Shown: positions 1 through 8,201 of the stretch, in pieces
Position numbering within the stretch: the first letter of the stretch is position 1
Layout: each line of letters begins with the position of its first letter
Source: Sedimenticola thiotaurini
GTDB taxonomy: Bacteria > Pseudomonadota > Gammaproteobacteria > Chromatiales > Chromatiaceae
DNA length: 34,958 nt
Reading direction: 5' to 3'
Assembly: GCA_011051715.1 (NCBI GenBank)
Contig: DRKP01000024.1
Coordinates: 1 to 34,958, forward strand
The notes under the pieces: generated by a model
Told to the model about the DNA's origin: nothing
Databases searched by the model: none
What the model saw: only the letters and a program-made list of their open reading frames with translations
Made by a program: the position numbers and the translations under genes

Positions 1-1542
<1,542 letters not shown>

Positions 1543-1549
1543 CAGCGGG

Positions 1550-2158
1550 ATGCCGAGGGACTACAAGAGCCGGGCCAATCCCCGGGCGAAGCGCAAGCGC
1601 GGGCAGGCACCGGGCTGGGTCTGGTTCATCGCCGGTCTGCTGGTGGGGCTGCTGTTCAGCGGCCTGGCCTGGCTCAAGCTGCTGCCGCCGCCACGGGTGG
1701 CGCTGCCGGTGGTGCCGGCGCAGCGGCCGCCCGCCAAGCCCGCGGCGAAGCCGGAGAAGGAGCCCGCCCCCCCCAAACCCCGTTTCGATTTCTATACCAT
1801 CCTGCCGGAGATGGAGGTGGTGGTGCCGGAGCCGGAGGAGGAGCCGCCCCGGGTGGTGAGCAGCCGGCCCGAGACACCGAAGAGCCCGGCCCCGGTCCGG
1901 GACCGCAGCCCCTCCGCCGGTGGTGGCGAGCGCTACATGCTGCAGATGGGATCCTTCCGGCGCTACGCTGACGCCGACCGGCTGAAGGCGAGCCTGGCCC
2001 TGGTGGGGATCCGGGCGGAGATCCAGAAGGTTCGTATCGGCAGCGGCGAGACCTTCCACCGGGTGCGCTCCGGCCCCTACAGCCGGGACAAGGTGAACCG
2101 GCTGCGGGCGAAACTGAAGCAGAACCGCATCAGCAGCCTGGTGATCAAGCTGAAGTAG
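1550..2158 (+). CDS. SPOR-domain inner-membrane protein, FtsN-like
   Basis: A 202-residue bitopic protein likely to act at the division septum, where SPOR domains bind denuded peptidoglycan glycan strands. It has a short basic cytoplasmic start (MPRDYKSRANPRAKRKRG), one membrane helix at about residues 21-44 (WVWFIAGLLVGLLFSG), then a long Pro/Lys/Glu-rich periplasmic linker. The linker carries the conserved box RFDFYTILPEMEVVVP seen in FtsN-like proteins next to argS. The SPOR domain covers about residues 125-202 (YMLQMGSF...FHRVRSGPY). The start is the ATG at 1550, 7 bases after argS, preceded by a purine-rich stretch; this suggests co-transcription. The TAG stop is part of a REP-like element. 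Exact equivalence to FtsN is inferred. Confidence 0.9.
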   Translation: MPRDYKSRANPRAKRKRGQAPGWVWFIAGLLVGLLFSGLAWLKLLPPPRVALPVVPAQRPPAKPAAKPEKEPAPPKPRFDFYTILPEMEVVVPEPEEEPPRVVSSRPETPKSPAPVRDRSPSAGGGERYMLQMGSFRRYADADRLKASLALVGIRAEIQKVRIGSGETFHRVRSGPYSRDKVNRLRAKLKQNRISSLVIKLK

Positions 2159-2178
2159 GAGCGGCGCCCCGCCGCGAA
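2155..2178 (+). repeat. REP-like palindrome, copy 1, overlapping a stop codon
   Basis: The head GTAGGAGC is followed by an imperfect palindrome (GGCG-CCCC-GCCGCGAA). The layout matches the GTAG-headed REP elements known from Pseudomonas and Stenotrophomonas. Bases 2156-2158 (TAG of the head) are the stop codon of the SPOR gene. Similar elements are at 19602-19625 and 23956-24020. Confidence 0.65.
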
Positions 2179-2393
2179 TGGTCCGCCCAGGGCATTCGCC
2201 CGGGGCTGCGGCCGCCGCAACGCCCCGGTCCTTCGGTGTCGGCCCTGGTGGCCGGGGTGATTCGAATGCCGGATGTGGAGGGCCTACACAGGCGGCCCGG
2301 TGCGTCACGGCGGCCGCGGTGAAAGGCCGCTCCGGTGGACCCATGGCGTACAATGACCGCCATCAGGCACAGATGAGACAAAGGAACCCGAAC

Positions 2394-3206
2394 ATGAACC
2401 GATGGAAACTTCCCGGAGCAGCAGTGATGGTGCTGTTGCTGTCGATGGTCACCGTGGCAGCGGCGGCCCCCGCCACCCGGCTGGACCGCATCGTCGGGCG
2501 CGGGCAGCTGGTGCTCGGTACCTCCGGCAACATGCCGCCGATGACCATGTCCGGAGAGGGGGGGCGGCTGTCCGGTTTCGACATCGACATGGGACGGCTG
2601 ATGGCGAGCATGCTCGGCGTGCGCCTGGAGGTGCGCAGGATCCCGTTCGGCGAGCTGCTGCCGGCGCTGGAGCGGGGCGACGTGGACGTGGTGATCTCCA
2701 ACATGACCATCACCCCGCGGCGCAACCTGCGGGTGGCCTTCGTCGGACCCTACCTGGAATCGGGGAAGTGCATGCTGACCCGGGACGAGGCGCTGGCGAA
2801 GGCGGAGGGAAAGGATATCAACGTGCCGGCGACCCGCATCGCGGTGATGGAGGGCTCCACCAGCCAGCGCTTCGCCCACATCCTGCTGCCCCAGGCGACC
2901 CTGGTGCCGGTATCCGGTCCGCTGGAGGGGGTGGCGAAGGTGAAGAGCGGTGCCGCCGGCGGCCTGCTCACCGACTATCCCATCTGCCTGTTCCTGCTGA
3001 AGAGCAACCCGGACGCCGGGTTCGTATCAGTGTTGTCGCTGCTCACCTACGAACCGATCGGCATCGCCCTGCCGCGTGGCGATACCCAGTACATCAACTG
3101 GACCCGCAACTTTCTCGACCGGCTGCGCGGGACCGGTACCCTGAAGGAGCTGGGAGTGCGCTGGTTCGGTCGCGAGGCCAGGCCGCAGGAGCCGCCGGCG
3201 GAATGA
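2394..3206 (+). CDS. Periplasmic family-3 solute-binding protein (amino-acid type), orphan
   Basis: A 270-residue extracytoplasmic binding protein of the SBP_bac_3 (amino-acid ABC transporter) family. The start is the ATG at 2394, because AAGGAA lies 8 bases upstream and the product then opens with a clean signal peptide (MNRWKLPGAAVMVLLLSM...AAAAP). Earlier in-frame starts would bury that signal. Family blocks are LVLGTSGNMPPMT, GFDIDMGRLMA, DVVISNMTITPRRNLRVAFVGPY and a C-terminal LKELGVRWFG. No permease or ATPase gene is adjacent, so it may serve a remote transporter or act as a sensor subunit. The ligand cannot be read from the sequence. A plausible -10 box (TACAAT, 2349-2354) precedes it, but no good -35 is visible. 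Confidence 0.85.
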   Translation: MNRWKLPGAAVMVLLLSMVTVAAAAPATRLDRIVGRGQLVLGTSGNMPPMTMSGEGGRLSGFDIDMGRLMASMLGVRLEVRRIPFGELLPALERGDVDVVISNMTITPRRNLRVAFVGPYLESGKCMLTRDEALAKAEGKDINVPATRIAVMEGSTSQRFAHILLPQATLVPVSGPLEGVAKVKSGAAGGLLTDYPICLFLLKSNPDAGFVSVLSLLTYEPIGIALPRGDTQYINWTRNFLDRLRGTGTLKELGVRWFGREARPQEPPAE

Positions 3207-3213
3207 CCGCGGA

Positions 3214-3229
3214 CCGGCCTTCCGGCCGG
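3214..3229. terminator. Hairpin between convergent genes
   Basis: A perfect 6-bp stem CCGGCC/GGCCGG with a TTCC loop sits in the 31-base gap between the solute-binding protein gene and feoC, which converge. No T-tract follows on either strand, so it is at best a weak bidirectional terminator. Confidence 0.4.
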
Positions 3230-3237
3230 CACCGGCG

Positions 3238-3513
3238 TCACTTGCAACGGCCCGGCAGCGGCAGCGGCCGCGCCACCGGGTCCGCTCCCCCCTCTGCCAC
3301 CCAGGTGTAGATCTCCGTCGCCGCCGGGTCGCACTGGCTGCAGCTGCTGCCGCAGGCGGCGCTGGCCAGTCGGCGTTGCACCCGTCCCTTGCGGATCCAG
3401 GTCTCCAGCATGCCGCGCATCGCCTCCGGTGTGGTGTCGAAGCGGGTCGCCAGATCGGCCAGGGAGGCCTCTCCCCGCTGCTGCAGGTACTGCTTGATCC
3501 GGGACAGGATCAT
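3238..3513 (-). CDS. feoC: FeoC-like winged-helix protein of the ferrous-iron transporter
   Basis: A 91-residue small cytoplasmic protein. The N-terminal half is a winged-helix fold typical of FeoC (MILSRIKQYLQQRGEASLADLATRF, then an MRGMLETWIRKGRVQRR recognition region). It is followed by a Cys cluster, ACGSSCSQC, matching the loop that in FeoC proteins can hold an Fe-S cluster. The start at 3513 is chosen because its ATG overlaps the feoB stop as ATGA, which is the usual feoB-feoC coupling. FeoC stabilises FeoB or tunes its activity in other species; which applies here is not visible. Last gene of feoABC. Confidence 0.85.
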   Translation of the reverse strand: MILSRIKQYLQQRGEASLADLATRFDTTPEAMRGMLETWIRKGRVQRRLASAACGSSCSQCDPAATEIYTWVAEGGADPVARPLPLPGRCK

Positions 3514-5822
3514 GTCCCGGCACGGCTGGCCCGCAGCGCCTCCGCCCGGCCCCGGCGGCTCCACGCCCGCAGCCCCGTCACCACGGCGCCTATGAACAAC
3601 AGCAGTCCCAGGATCCAGGCAGCGGAGCTGGCCGGGTGCTGGCCGAAGGTGGCCGCCTGGTAGAAGATGGTGGAGGTGGTATAGGCGACGCCGGTGGTCC
3701 AGCTGGCCACGAACGCGGCCCAGGGCCCGCCGGCCTCGCGCACGATGGCGCCGATGGTGGCGACGCAGGGGAAGTAGAGCAGGATGAACAGGAGGTAGGC
3801 GAAGGCCCCCACCCGGCCGTCGAAGCGGCTCGCCATGGTTCCGAAGATGCCGCTGCTCACCCCCTGTTCCCGGGCCGTGGCCTCGCGGTCACCGATCCCG
3901 GCCGTACCCAGTCCCAGCGGGTCGAGCAGGCTGTCGCGCACCGCCGCCAGGTTGGCGGGGATGGTGGCCAATGCCTCCCGCAGCCGGTCGGCCAGGCGGA
4001 AGGACTCCTTCTGCGGGGGGGCACCCGACTCCTCCTCCGCCAGCTGGGCATAGATGGCGTCCAGGGTGCCGACCAGCACCTCCTTGGCCAGTACACCGGT
4101 GAAGATGCCGACGGTGGCGGGCCAGTTGTCCTCGTGGATGCCGAGGGGGGCGAACAGGGGGGTGACCGCCTGGCCGACGGCGCCGAGCACCGAGTCTGCC
4201 GTCTTCTGCTCGCCGAAGGAGCCGTCACTGCCCACCGAGCCGAGCAGGTTCAGCGCCAGCACCATCACGATGATCACCTTGCCGGCATCGCGGATGAACA
4301 GTTTCACCCGGTCCCAGGTACGCAGCAGCACCCCCTTCAGGGTGGGCAGGTGGTAGGGCGGCAGCTCCATCATGAAGCCTGTGCTGGTGCCGGAGAGCAG
4401 GGTGCGGCGCATGATGGTGCCGGTGAGGATGGCGGCGCCGATGCCGATCAGGTAGAGCAGGAAGATCAGGTTCTGGCCGTTGTCGGGAAAGAAGGCGGCG
4501 GCGAACAGGACGTAGACCGGAAGCCGTGCGCCGCACGACATGAACGGGTTCATCAGGATGGTCAGCTTGCGCTCGCGCTGGTTCTCCAGGGTGCGGGTGG
4601 CCATCACCGCCGGCACGTTGCAGCCGAAGCCGACGATCATGGGGACGAAGGCCTTGCCCGGCAGGCCGATGGCGCGCATGGCCCGGTCCATGACGAAGGC
4701 GGCGCGGGCCATGTAGCCGGTATCCTCCAGCACCGACAGGAACAGATACAGGCAGGCGATGATCGGGATGAAGGTGGAGACGATCTGGATGCCGCCACCG
4801 ATGCCGTCGGCCAGCACCACCCGCAGCCAGACCGGCAGTCCCAGTTGATCCATCCAGCCCCCCAGCCCCTCCACCAGGAGGCCGCCGACGGCGATGTCGA
4901 AGAAGTCGATGAAGGCGCCGCCGATGTTGATGGTGAAGGTGAACATCAGGTACATGACGACCAGGAACACCGGAATACCGGCGACGCGGTTGAGCACCAC
5001 CTTGTCGATCCGGTCCGACAGGGTCCGCCCCAGCCGGCCCTGTTCCCGGATCACCCGCTGGGCCAGGGTATGGGCATGGCCGAACCGGGCATCGGCGATG
5101 TGCAGATCGGCCTCCTCGCCGGCGCGGTCCTCGATGGTGTGCCGCCACTGCTCCACCAGCGGGCGGATCCCTTCACCGGCCAGGCGGAAGGCGTGTTCGT
5201 CCCCCTCCAGCAGCTTCAGCGCCAGCCAGCGCAGGTTGGCCTTGTCCGATACCCCCTCGAGCCGGGGAACCAGGTCGGCGATGGCCTGCTCCACGGTCTC
5301 CTCGTGGGTGACCTGGAAACTGCCGGGGTCGCCGTCGACCAGAAGTCGCCCGATCTCCCGCTTGAGCCGGTCCAGCCCCTCGCCGCTGACCGCCACCACC
5401 GGCACCACCGGGCACTGCAGTTCCTCGCTCAGCCGGTCGACGTCGATCTCGATGCCGCGTTTGCGCGCCACGTCCATCATGTTCAGGGCCACCACCATGG
5501 GGATGCCCATCTCCCGCAGCTGCACGGTGAAGTAGAGGTTGCGCTCCAGGTTGGTGGCGTCGATGACGTTGACCACCAGGCTGGCGTCCCGGGAGAGCAG
5601 GTAGTCGCGGGTGATCTTCTCGTCGAGGGAGGCGGCGTCCAGGGAGTAGATGCCGGGCAGGTCGATGACGCTGATCTCCTCACCGTCGAGGCTGAAATGC
5701 CCCTCCTTGCGGTCCACAGTCACCCCCGGCCAGTTGCCGGTCTTCTGGCGGATGCCGGTGAAGGCGTTGAACAGGGCCGACTTGCCGCAATTGGGGTTAC
5801 CGCCGAGCGCGATGGTGGGCAT
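3510..5822 (-). CDS. feoB: Ferrous iron transport protein B
   Basis: A 770-residue inner-membrane Fe(II) transporter with a cytoplasmic G domain. GTPase motifs are in order: G1 GGNPNCGKS (residues 7-15), G2 Thr in WPGVTVDRKEG, G3 DLPGIYSLD and G4 NMMD. The helical GDI-like domain follows to about residue 260. The membrane part then contains the two Gate repeats, recognised by GFGCNVPAVMATRTLE with MSCGARLPVY in the first and GVLAKEVLVGTL in the second. Length and motif order are standard for the family. The ATG start gives the normal immediate G-domain N-terminus. feoA lies 19 bases upstream and feoC overlaps downstream by 4 bases. Confidence 0.98.
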   Translation of the reverse strand: MPTIALGGNPNCGKSALFNAFTGIRQKTGNWPGVTVDRKEGHFSLDGEEISVIDLPGIYSLDAASLDEKITRDYLLSRDASLVVNVIDATNLERNLYFTVQLREMGIPMVVALNMMDVARKRGIEIDVDRLSEELQCPVVPVVAVSGEGLDRLKREIGRLLVDGDPGSFQVTHEETVEQAIADLVPRLEGVSDKANLRWLALKLLEGDEHAFRLAGEGIRPLVEQWRHTIEDRAGEEADLHIADARFGHAHTLAQRVIREQGRLGRTLSDRIDKVVLNRVAGIPVFLVVMYLMFTFTINIGGAFIDFFDIAVGGLLVEGLGGWMDQLGLPVWLRVVLADGIGGGIQIVSTFIPIIACLYLFLSVLEDTGYMARAAFVMDRAMRAIGLPGKAFVPMIVGFGCNVPAVMATRTLENQRERKLTILMNPFMSCGARLPVYVLFAAAFFPDNGQNLIFLLYLIGIGAAILTGTIMRRTLLSGTSTGFMMELPPYHLPTLKGVLLRTWDRVKLFIRDAGKVIIVMVLALNLLGSVGSDGSFGEQKTADSVLGAVGQAVTPLFAPLGIHEDNWPATVGIFTGVLAKEVLVGTLDAIYAQLAEEESGAPPQKESFRLADRLREALATIPANLAAVRDSLLDPLGLGTAGIGDREATAREQGVSSGIFGTMASRFDGRVGAFAYLLFILLYFPCVATIGAIVREAGGPWAAFVASWTTGVAYTTSTIFYQAATFGQHPASSAAWILGLLLFIGAVVTGLRAWSRRGRAEALRASRAGT

Positions 5823-5841
5823 GGGGGAGCGACGCCCTCGT

Positions 5842-6096
5842 TCAGTCGTCCAGGGGTTGCATCAGCAGCAGGCTGGCGACGCTGCTGCCCAGCGCCACCC
5901 GGTTGCCGGCCCGGGCGACGACGACACCGCGCCGGCGCTGCTGCACCACGGTGATTTCGGAGCCCACGCGCAGTCCCAGTCCGAGCAGGCGGCGGGCCAT
6001 GTCCCGGTCGCCGAGGATCCGCACGATGCGGGCGCGCTGCCCGTTCGGCAGCTCGGGCAACGGAACCACGTCTCGATGAACGGCGGCCATGCTCAT
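5842..6096 (-). CDS. feoA: Ferrous iron transport protein A
   Basis: An 84-residue SH3-like cytoplasmic protein that works with FeoB. The conserved core is visible: LPNGQRARIVRILGDRDMARRLLGLGLRVGSEITV, then NRVALGSSVASLLLMQPL. An upstream in-frame ATG (6165) exists but would add 23 unconserved residues and overlap the Fur-like site. The start at 6096 has GGGAGAA about 9 bases upstream and gives the usual FeoA length. A second Met two codons later (6090) is possible. First gene of feoABC. Confidence 0.92.
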   Translation of the reverse strand: MSMAAVHRDVVPLPELPNGQRARIVRILGDRDMARRLLGLGLRVGSEITVVQQRRRGVVVARAGNRVALGSSVASLLLMQPLDD

Positions 6097-6146
6097 GGCG
6101 GTGTGTTCTCCCGGCCGGGTGGGGCGCACAGGGACAAGTGACAAGT

Positions 6147-6170
6147 AAGAATGATTAGCATTCAAATGCT
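6147..6170 (-). promoter_or_regulatory. Fur-box-like operator of feoABC
   Basis: AAGAATGATTAGCATTCAA (6147-6165) matches 12 of 19 positions of the classical Fur box and contains the inverted arms GAATG/CATTC. It overlaps a second inverted repeat, AGCATT-CA-AATGCT (6157-6170). Overlapping hexamer arrays of this kind are typical of Fur-bound DNA. The site covers the predicted -10 of the feo promoter, which fits repression by iron-loaded Fur. Confidence 0.7.
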
Positions 6171-6194
6171 ATCAGAGGGAGATATTAGAATCAA
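6166..6194 (-). promoter_or_regulatory. Predicted sigma-70 promoter of feoABC
   Basis: On the minus strand: -35 TTGATT (6189-6194), a 17-base spacer and -10 TAGCAT (6166-6171). Each hexamer matches the consensus at 4 of 6 positions. It lies in a locally AT-rich stretch about 70 bases before the feoA start and overlaps the Fur-like site. Confidence 0.5.
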
Positions 6195-6380
6195 TTAATA
6201 TTTGTCGGGAAATTGGAGAAGCGCCGGCCGTCCGGGCGCCGGATCGCCCGGCAGAGGGCCGGCAGCCGCGGGCGGGCAGCGCTTCGTTTCCAGGTGGATT
6301 CCGCTGGTCCCCGGGGTCCGGCAGCCAGCGTAACGGACGATTGTGGCGCCAACCGGGGCGGAGCCTGGCCGGTCTGCGGC
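6195..6380. other. GC-rich spacer with no recognised gene
   Basis: This stretch lies between the feo promoter and the terminator of the predicted small RNA. It has several short GC-rich inverted repeats (for example GCGCCGG/CCGG near 6221-6247) and short open frames on both strands without convincing ribosome sites. Nothing in it can be supported as a gene. Confidence 0.6.
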
Positions 6381-6410
6381 GCAAAAAAAAGCCGCCCGGG
6401 GAGGGCGGCT
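6381..6410 (-). terminator. Intrinsic terminator of the predicted small RNA
   Basis: On the minus strand, GCCGCCC (6403-6409) pairs perfectly with GGGCGGC (6391-6397) across a 5-base loop; the flanking A-T pair (6410/6390) extends the stem to 8 bp. Eight T residues follow directly (6390-6383). In the plus direction no T-tract follows, so the orientation is clear. There is no protein gene ending here on the minus strand, which is what exposes the small RNA. Confidence 0.88.
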
Positions 6411-6522
6411 CAAGTTGGAGGAGATGCGATATGAAAACCGCACTGTCGCGGAGCAGCTGCTGCGGACTCCACGACGAAACGGCGGTCTGCCGTTTCACCA
6501 CCCGGCGGATGACCAAGTGGTG
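6383..6522 (-). ncRNA. Predicted sigma-54-dependent small RNA, about 140 nt
   Basis: Inferred from four features in the correct order on one strand. (1) A sigma-54 promoter at 6533-6548 places the 5' end near 6521-6524. (2) Three consecutive hairpins follow: stem 1 CACCA/UGGUG (near 6518-6522 with 6497-6500), stem 2 GAAACGGC/GCCGUUUC, a perfect 8 bp with loop AGACC (6476-6496), and stem 3 GUCGUGGAG/CUCCGCGAC, 9 bp with one G-U pair (6445-6475). (3) A roughly 34-base unpaired region (6411-6444) contains UUUUCAU and CUCCUCC, complementary to a Shine-Dalgarno plus AUG. (4) An intrinsic terminator with U8 ends it. No minus-strand reading frame with a ribosome site is seen. The arrangement is that of an Hfq-type trans-acting regulatory RNA. 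I recognise no known RNA family. Confidence 0.65.
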
Positions 6523-6532
6523 TTAAACTATA

Positions 6533-6548
6533 TGCATTGATCGTGCCA
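6533..6548 (-). promoter_or_regulatory. Sigma-54 (RpoN) -24/-12 promoter
   Basis: The minus strand reads TGGCACG-ATCA-ATGCA against the consensus TGGCACG-N4-TTGCA. All positions match except the first T of the -12 box, and the invariant GG and GC are exactly 10 bases apart. A transcript would start about 12 bases past the GC, near 6522, and run toward the terminator at 6391-6409. The divergent neighbour on the other side encodes a sigma-54 activator, as expected for a sigma-54 promoter with a local regulator. Confidence 0.78.
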
Positions 6549-6574
6549 GTTCGCTTGTCAATGGATTGGTGAAC

Positions 6575-6589
6575 TTAGACATAGTCTAA
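6575..6589. promoter_or_regulatory. Perfect palindrome, candidate activator-binding site
   Basis: TTAGAC-ATA-GTCTAA is a perfect inverted repeat with 6-base arms. It is centred about 60 bases upstream of the predicted sigma-54 transcription start and about 150 bases before the EBP gene. It could be the upstream activating site of the neighbouring EBP. It does not match a regulator motif I can name with confidence. Confidence 0.5.
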
Positions 6590-6602
6590 CTCCTTGATTT
6601 AT

Positions 6603-6618
6603 TGTGATGGAGTTCACA
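6603..6618. promoter_or_regulatory. Consensus CRP-binding site
   Basis: TGTGATGGAGTTCACA is a perfect TGTGA-N6-TCACA core, and 16 of 22 positions of the extended CRP consensus agree. The centre (6610.5) would be near -61.5 for a start at about 6672, where a weak -10-like TTTTAT (6661-6666) occurs in the direction of the EBP gene. It would be near -88 for the divergent sigma-54 start. A CRP/Vfr gene is present at 32544-33197. Confidence 0.65.
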
Positions 6619-6732
6619 TTATCGTGGCTTTTTCTCTCTTTCATGCCTCGAAGAGTCCGATTTTATCCCTGATTACCGCCAGAAATGACATAAGATCGAG
6701 CCAATGAGCGCCAATAATGGCAGGTGGTTGCC

Positions 6733-8082
6733 ATGGTTCCTGTGAACGACACTGTCAAAACAACGGCACCCGGATCCGTTTCGGCCCAGGTGACCGGCAT
6801 ACTCGAGGGGATCGCAGATCCCGCACTGCTGCTGGCCCCCGACTACCGCATCCTTGCGGCCAACCAGGCCTATCAGGAGCGCTACGGCGGTGGCGAACCG
6901 GTCGACGGGCGCTTCTGTTTCGAGGTCTCCCACCACATCCGCCATCCCTGTTATCGCGAGGGCGAGCCCTGTCCGATGCGGCTCGCCCGGGACAGTGGCG
7001 AGCCGCAGCGGGTGTTGCACATCCATCACACGCCACGGGGAGAGGAGCATGTGGAGGTGGAAGGTCGCCCGATCTTCGACCAGGGCGGAGAGCTGTTGTA
7101 CCTGGTCGAGATCGTGCGCCAGACCCGCACCGCGGCGCTGCAGCCGGAGGCCACCGGGCTGGTGGGACGGGCGCCGGCGTTTCTGCGCATGCTGTCGCTG
7201 GTGCAGCGGGCGGCGCCGAGCGAGACCCCGGTGCTGCTGCAGGGGGAGTCGGGCACCGGCAAGGAGCTGGTGGCCCGGGCGATCCATGATCAGAGCCTGC
7301 GGGCGCGGGCGGCATTCGTTCCCGTGGAGTGTTCGGGTCTGACCGAGTCCCTGTTCGAGAGCGAGCTGTTCGGCCATCAGCGGGGTGCGTTCACCGGTGC
7401 CCACGCCTCCAAGGAGGGGCTGGTGGAGGCGGCCAGCGGCGGCACCCTGTTCCTGGATGAGATCGGTGACGTGCCCCTGGGGCTGCAGGTGAAACTGCTG
7501 CGCCTGCTGGAGACCGGTACCTACCGCCGGGTCGGCAGCGTGGAGTCGCGCCAGGCCGACTTCCGGCTGGTATCGGCCACCCACCGGGACCTGAAGGCGA
7601 TGGTCGAGGAGGGAAGCTTCCGCCGCGACCTCTACTACCGCATCAGCGTCTTCCCCATCCAGCTGCCGGCGCTGAGGGAGCGGCTGGAGGATCTGCCTCT
7701 GCTGGCCGAGACCCTGCTGCAGCGCATCCGCGGCGCACGCGGCAAGCGGTTGTCGCCCGAGGCGCTGGCGCGACTGCAGGAGCACCCCTTTCCGGGTAAT
7801 GTACGGGAGCTGCGCAACATCCTGGAACGGGCGGCGCTGCTGGCAGATGGTCGGTGGATCCAGCCGCAACACCTGCCCGAGGAGCTGGGGGGCGAACCGG
7901 CAGCCACCGCCCGGTTGCCACTGGATGGAGACCGGATCCTGCCCCTCGACGAGCTGGAGCGGATCTACCTGGCCCGGGTGGTGGCCCGTTTCCCGGGGGA
8001 TCGCAGGGAACTGGCCCGGCGGCTCGGCATCAGCGAGCGGACCCTGTTCCGCAAGCTGCAACGGTTGCAGGGTGAGGAGTGA
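6733..8082 (+). CDS. Sigma-54 enhancer-binding regulator with Cys/His-rich PAS domain
   Basis: A 449-residue transcription activator. The N-terminal PAS-like domain (about 16-130) carries a striking run of Cys and His: C62, H67, H68, H71, C73, C80 within [18 protein letters not shown] and following residues. This suggests a metal, haem or redox sensor rather than a phosphorylation receiver. The AAA+ domain (about 142-375) has Walker A GESGTGKE (171-178), an intact sigma-54 contact loop GAFTGA (218-223), Walker [12 protein letters not shown] and the [13 protein letters not shown] arginine region. A Fis-type helix-turn-helix ends the protein ([20 protein letters not shown]). The ATG at 6733 is preferred because AGGTGG precedes it by 5 bases; a GTG three codons earlier (6724) is the alternative. 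The predicted sigma-54 small RNA is divergent and is its most likely local target. Confidence 0.92.
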   Translation: MVPVNDTVKTTAPGSVSAQVTGILEGIADPALLLAPDYRILAANQAYQERYGGGEPVDGRFCFEVSHHIRHPCYREGEPCPMRLARDSGEPQRVLHIHHTPRGEEHVEVEGRPIFDQGGELLYLVEIVRQTRTAALQPEATGLVGRAPAFLRMLSLVQRAAPSETPVLLQGESGTGKELVARAIHDQSLRARAAFVPVECSGLTESLFESELFGHQRGAFTGAHASKEGLVEAASGGTLFLDEIGDVPLGLQVKLLRLLETGTYRRVGSVESRQADFRLVSATHRDLKAMVEEGSFRRDLYYRISVFPIQLPALRERLEDLPLLAETLLQRIRGARGKRLSPEALARLQEHPFPGNVRELRNILERAALLADGRWIQPQHLPEELGGEPAATARLPLDGDRILPLDELERIYLARVVARFPGDRRELARRLGISERTLFRKLQRLQGEE

Positions 8083-8158
8083 GGGGTATGCAGGACCGAT
8101 GCGAATCGGCTCGGAAAACCCCAGTGTACCCGGTGGTCTCTGTGGCTGATTGGTTTTG

Positions 8159-8187
8159 CCGGCAGCCGCTTCGTTCGGCGCTGCCGG
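8159..8187. terminator. Hairpin between convergent genes
   Basis: Perfect arms CCGGCAGC (8159-8166) and GCTGCCGG (8180-8187), with an inner GCCG/CGGC that can extend pairing. It lies between the convergent EBP and methyltransferase genes. No T-run follows the stem in either direction (minus continues CAAAACC), so it is moderate evidence for a shared terminator. Confidence 0.45.
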
Positions 8188-8201
8188 ACGATGGCCGGGG
8201 T

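Noticed and set aside
3636-5954. Long plus-strand open frame (772 codons) opposite feoB
   Set aside because: Low-complexity His/Gly/Asp-rich translation without family signals. It is the antisense shadow of feoB in GC-rich DNA.
6431-6526. A plus-strand 31-codon reading frame (MKTALSRSSCC...) with an apparently ideal GGAGGAG ribosome site
   Set aside because: It is better explained as the mirror of the anti-Shine-Dalgarno seed of the minus-strand RNA. The promoter and terminator signals found here both point the other way, and the product is Arg/Cys-rich with no recognisable fold.
6718-6732. A sigma-54-like TGGCAGG...TTGCC just before the EBP start, on the plus strand
   Set aside because: The GG and GC are 9, not 10, bases apart. 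The sequence overlaps the ribosome site of the EBP gene, so it could not be its promoter.
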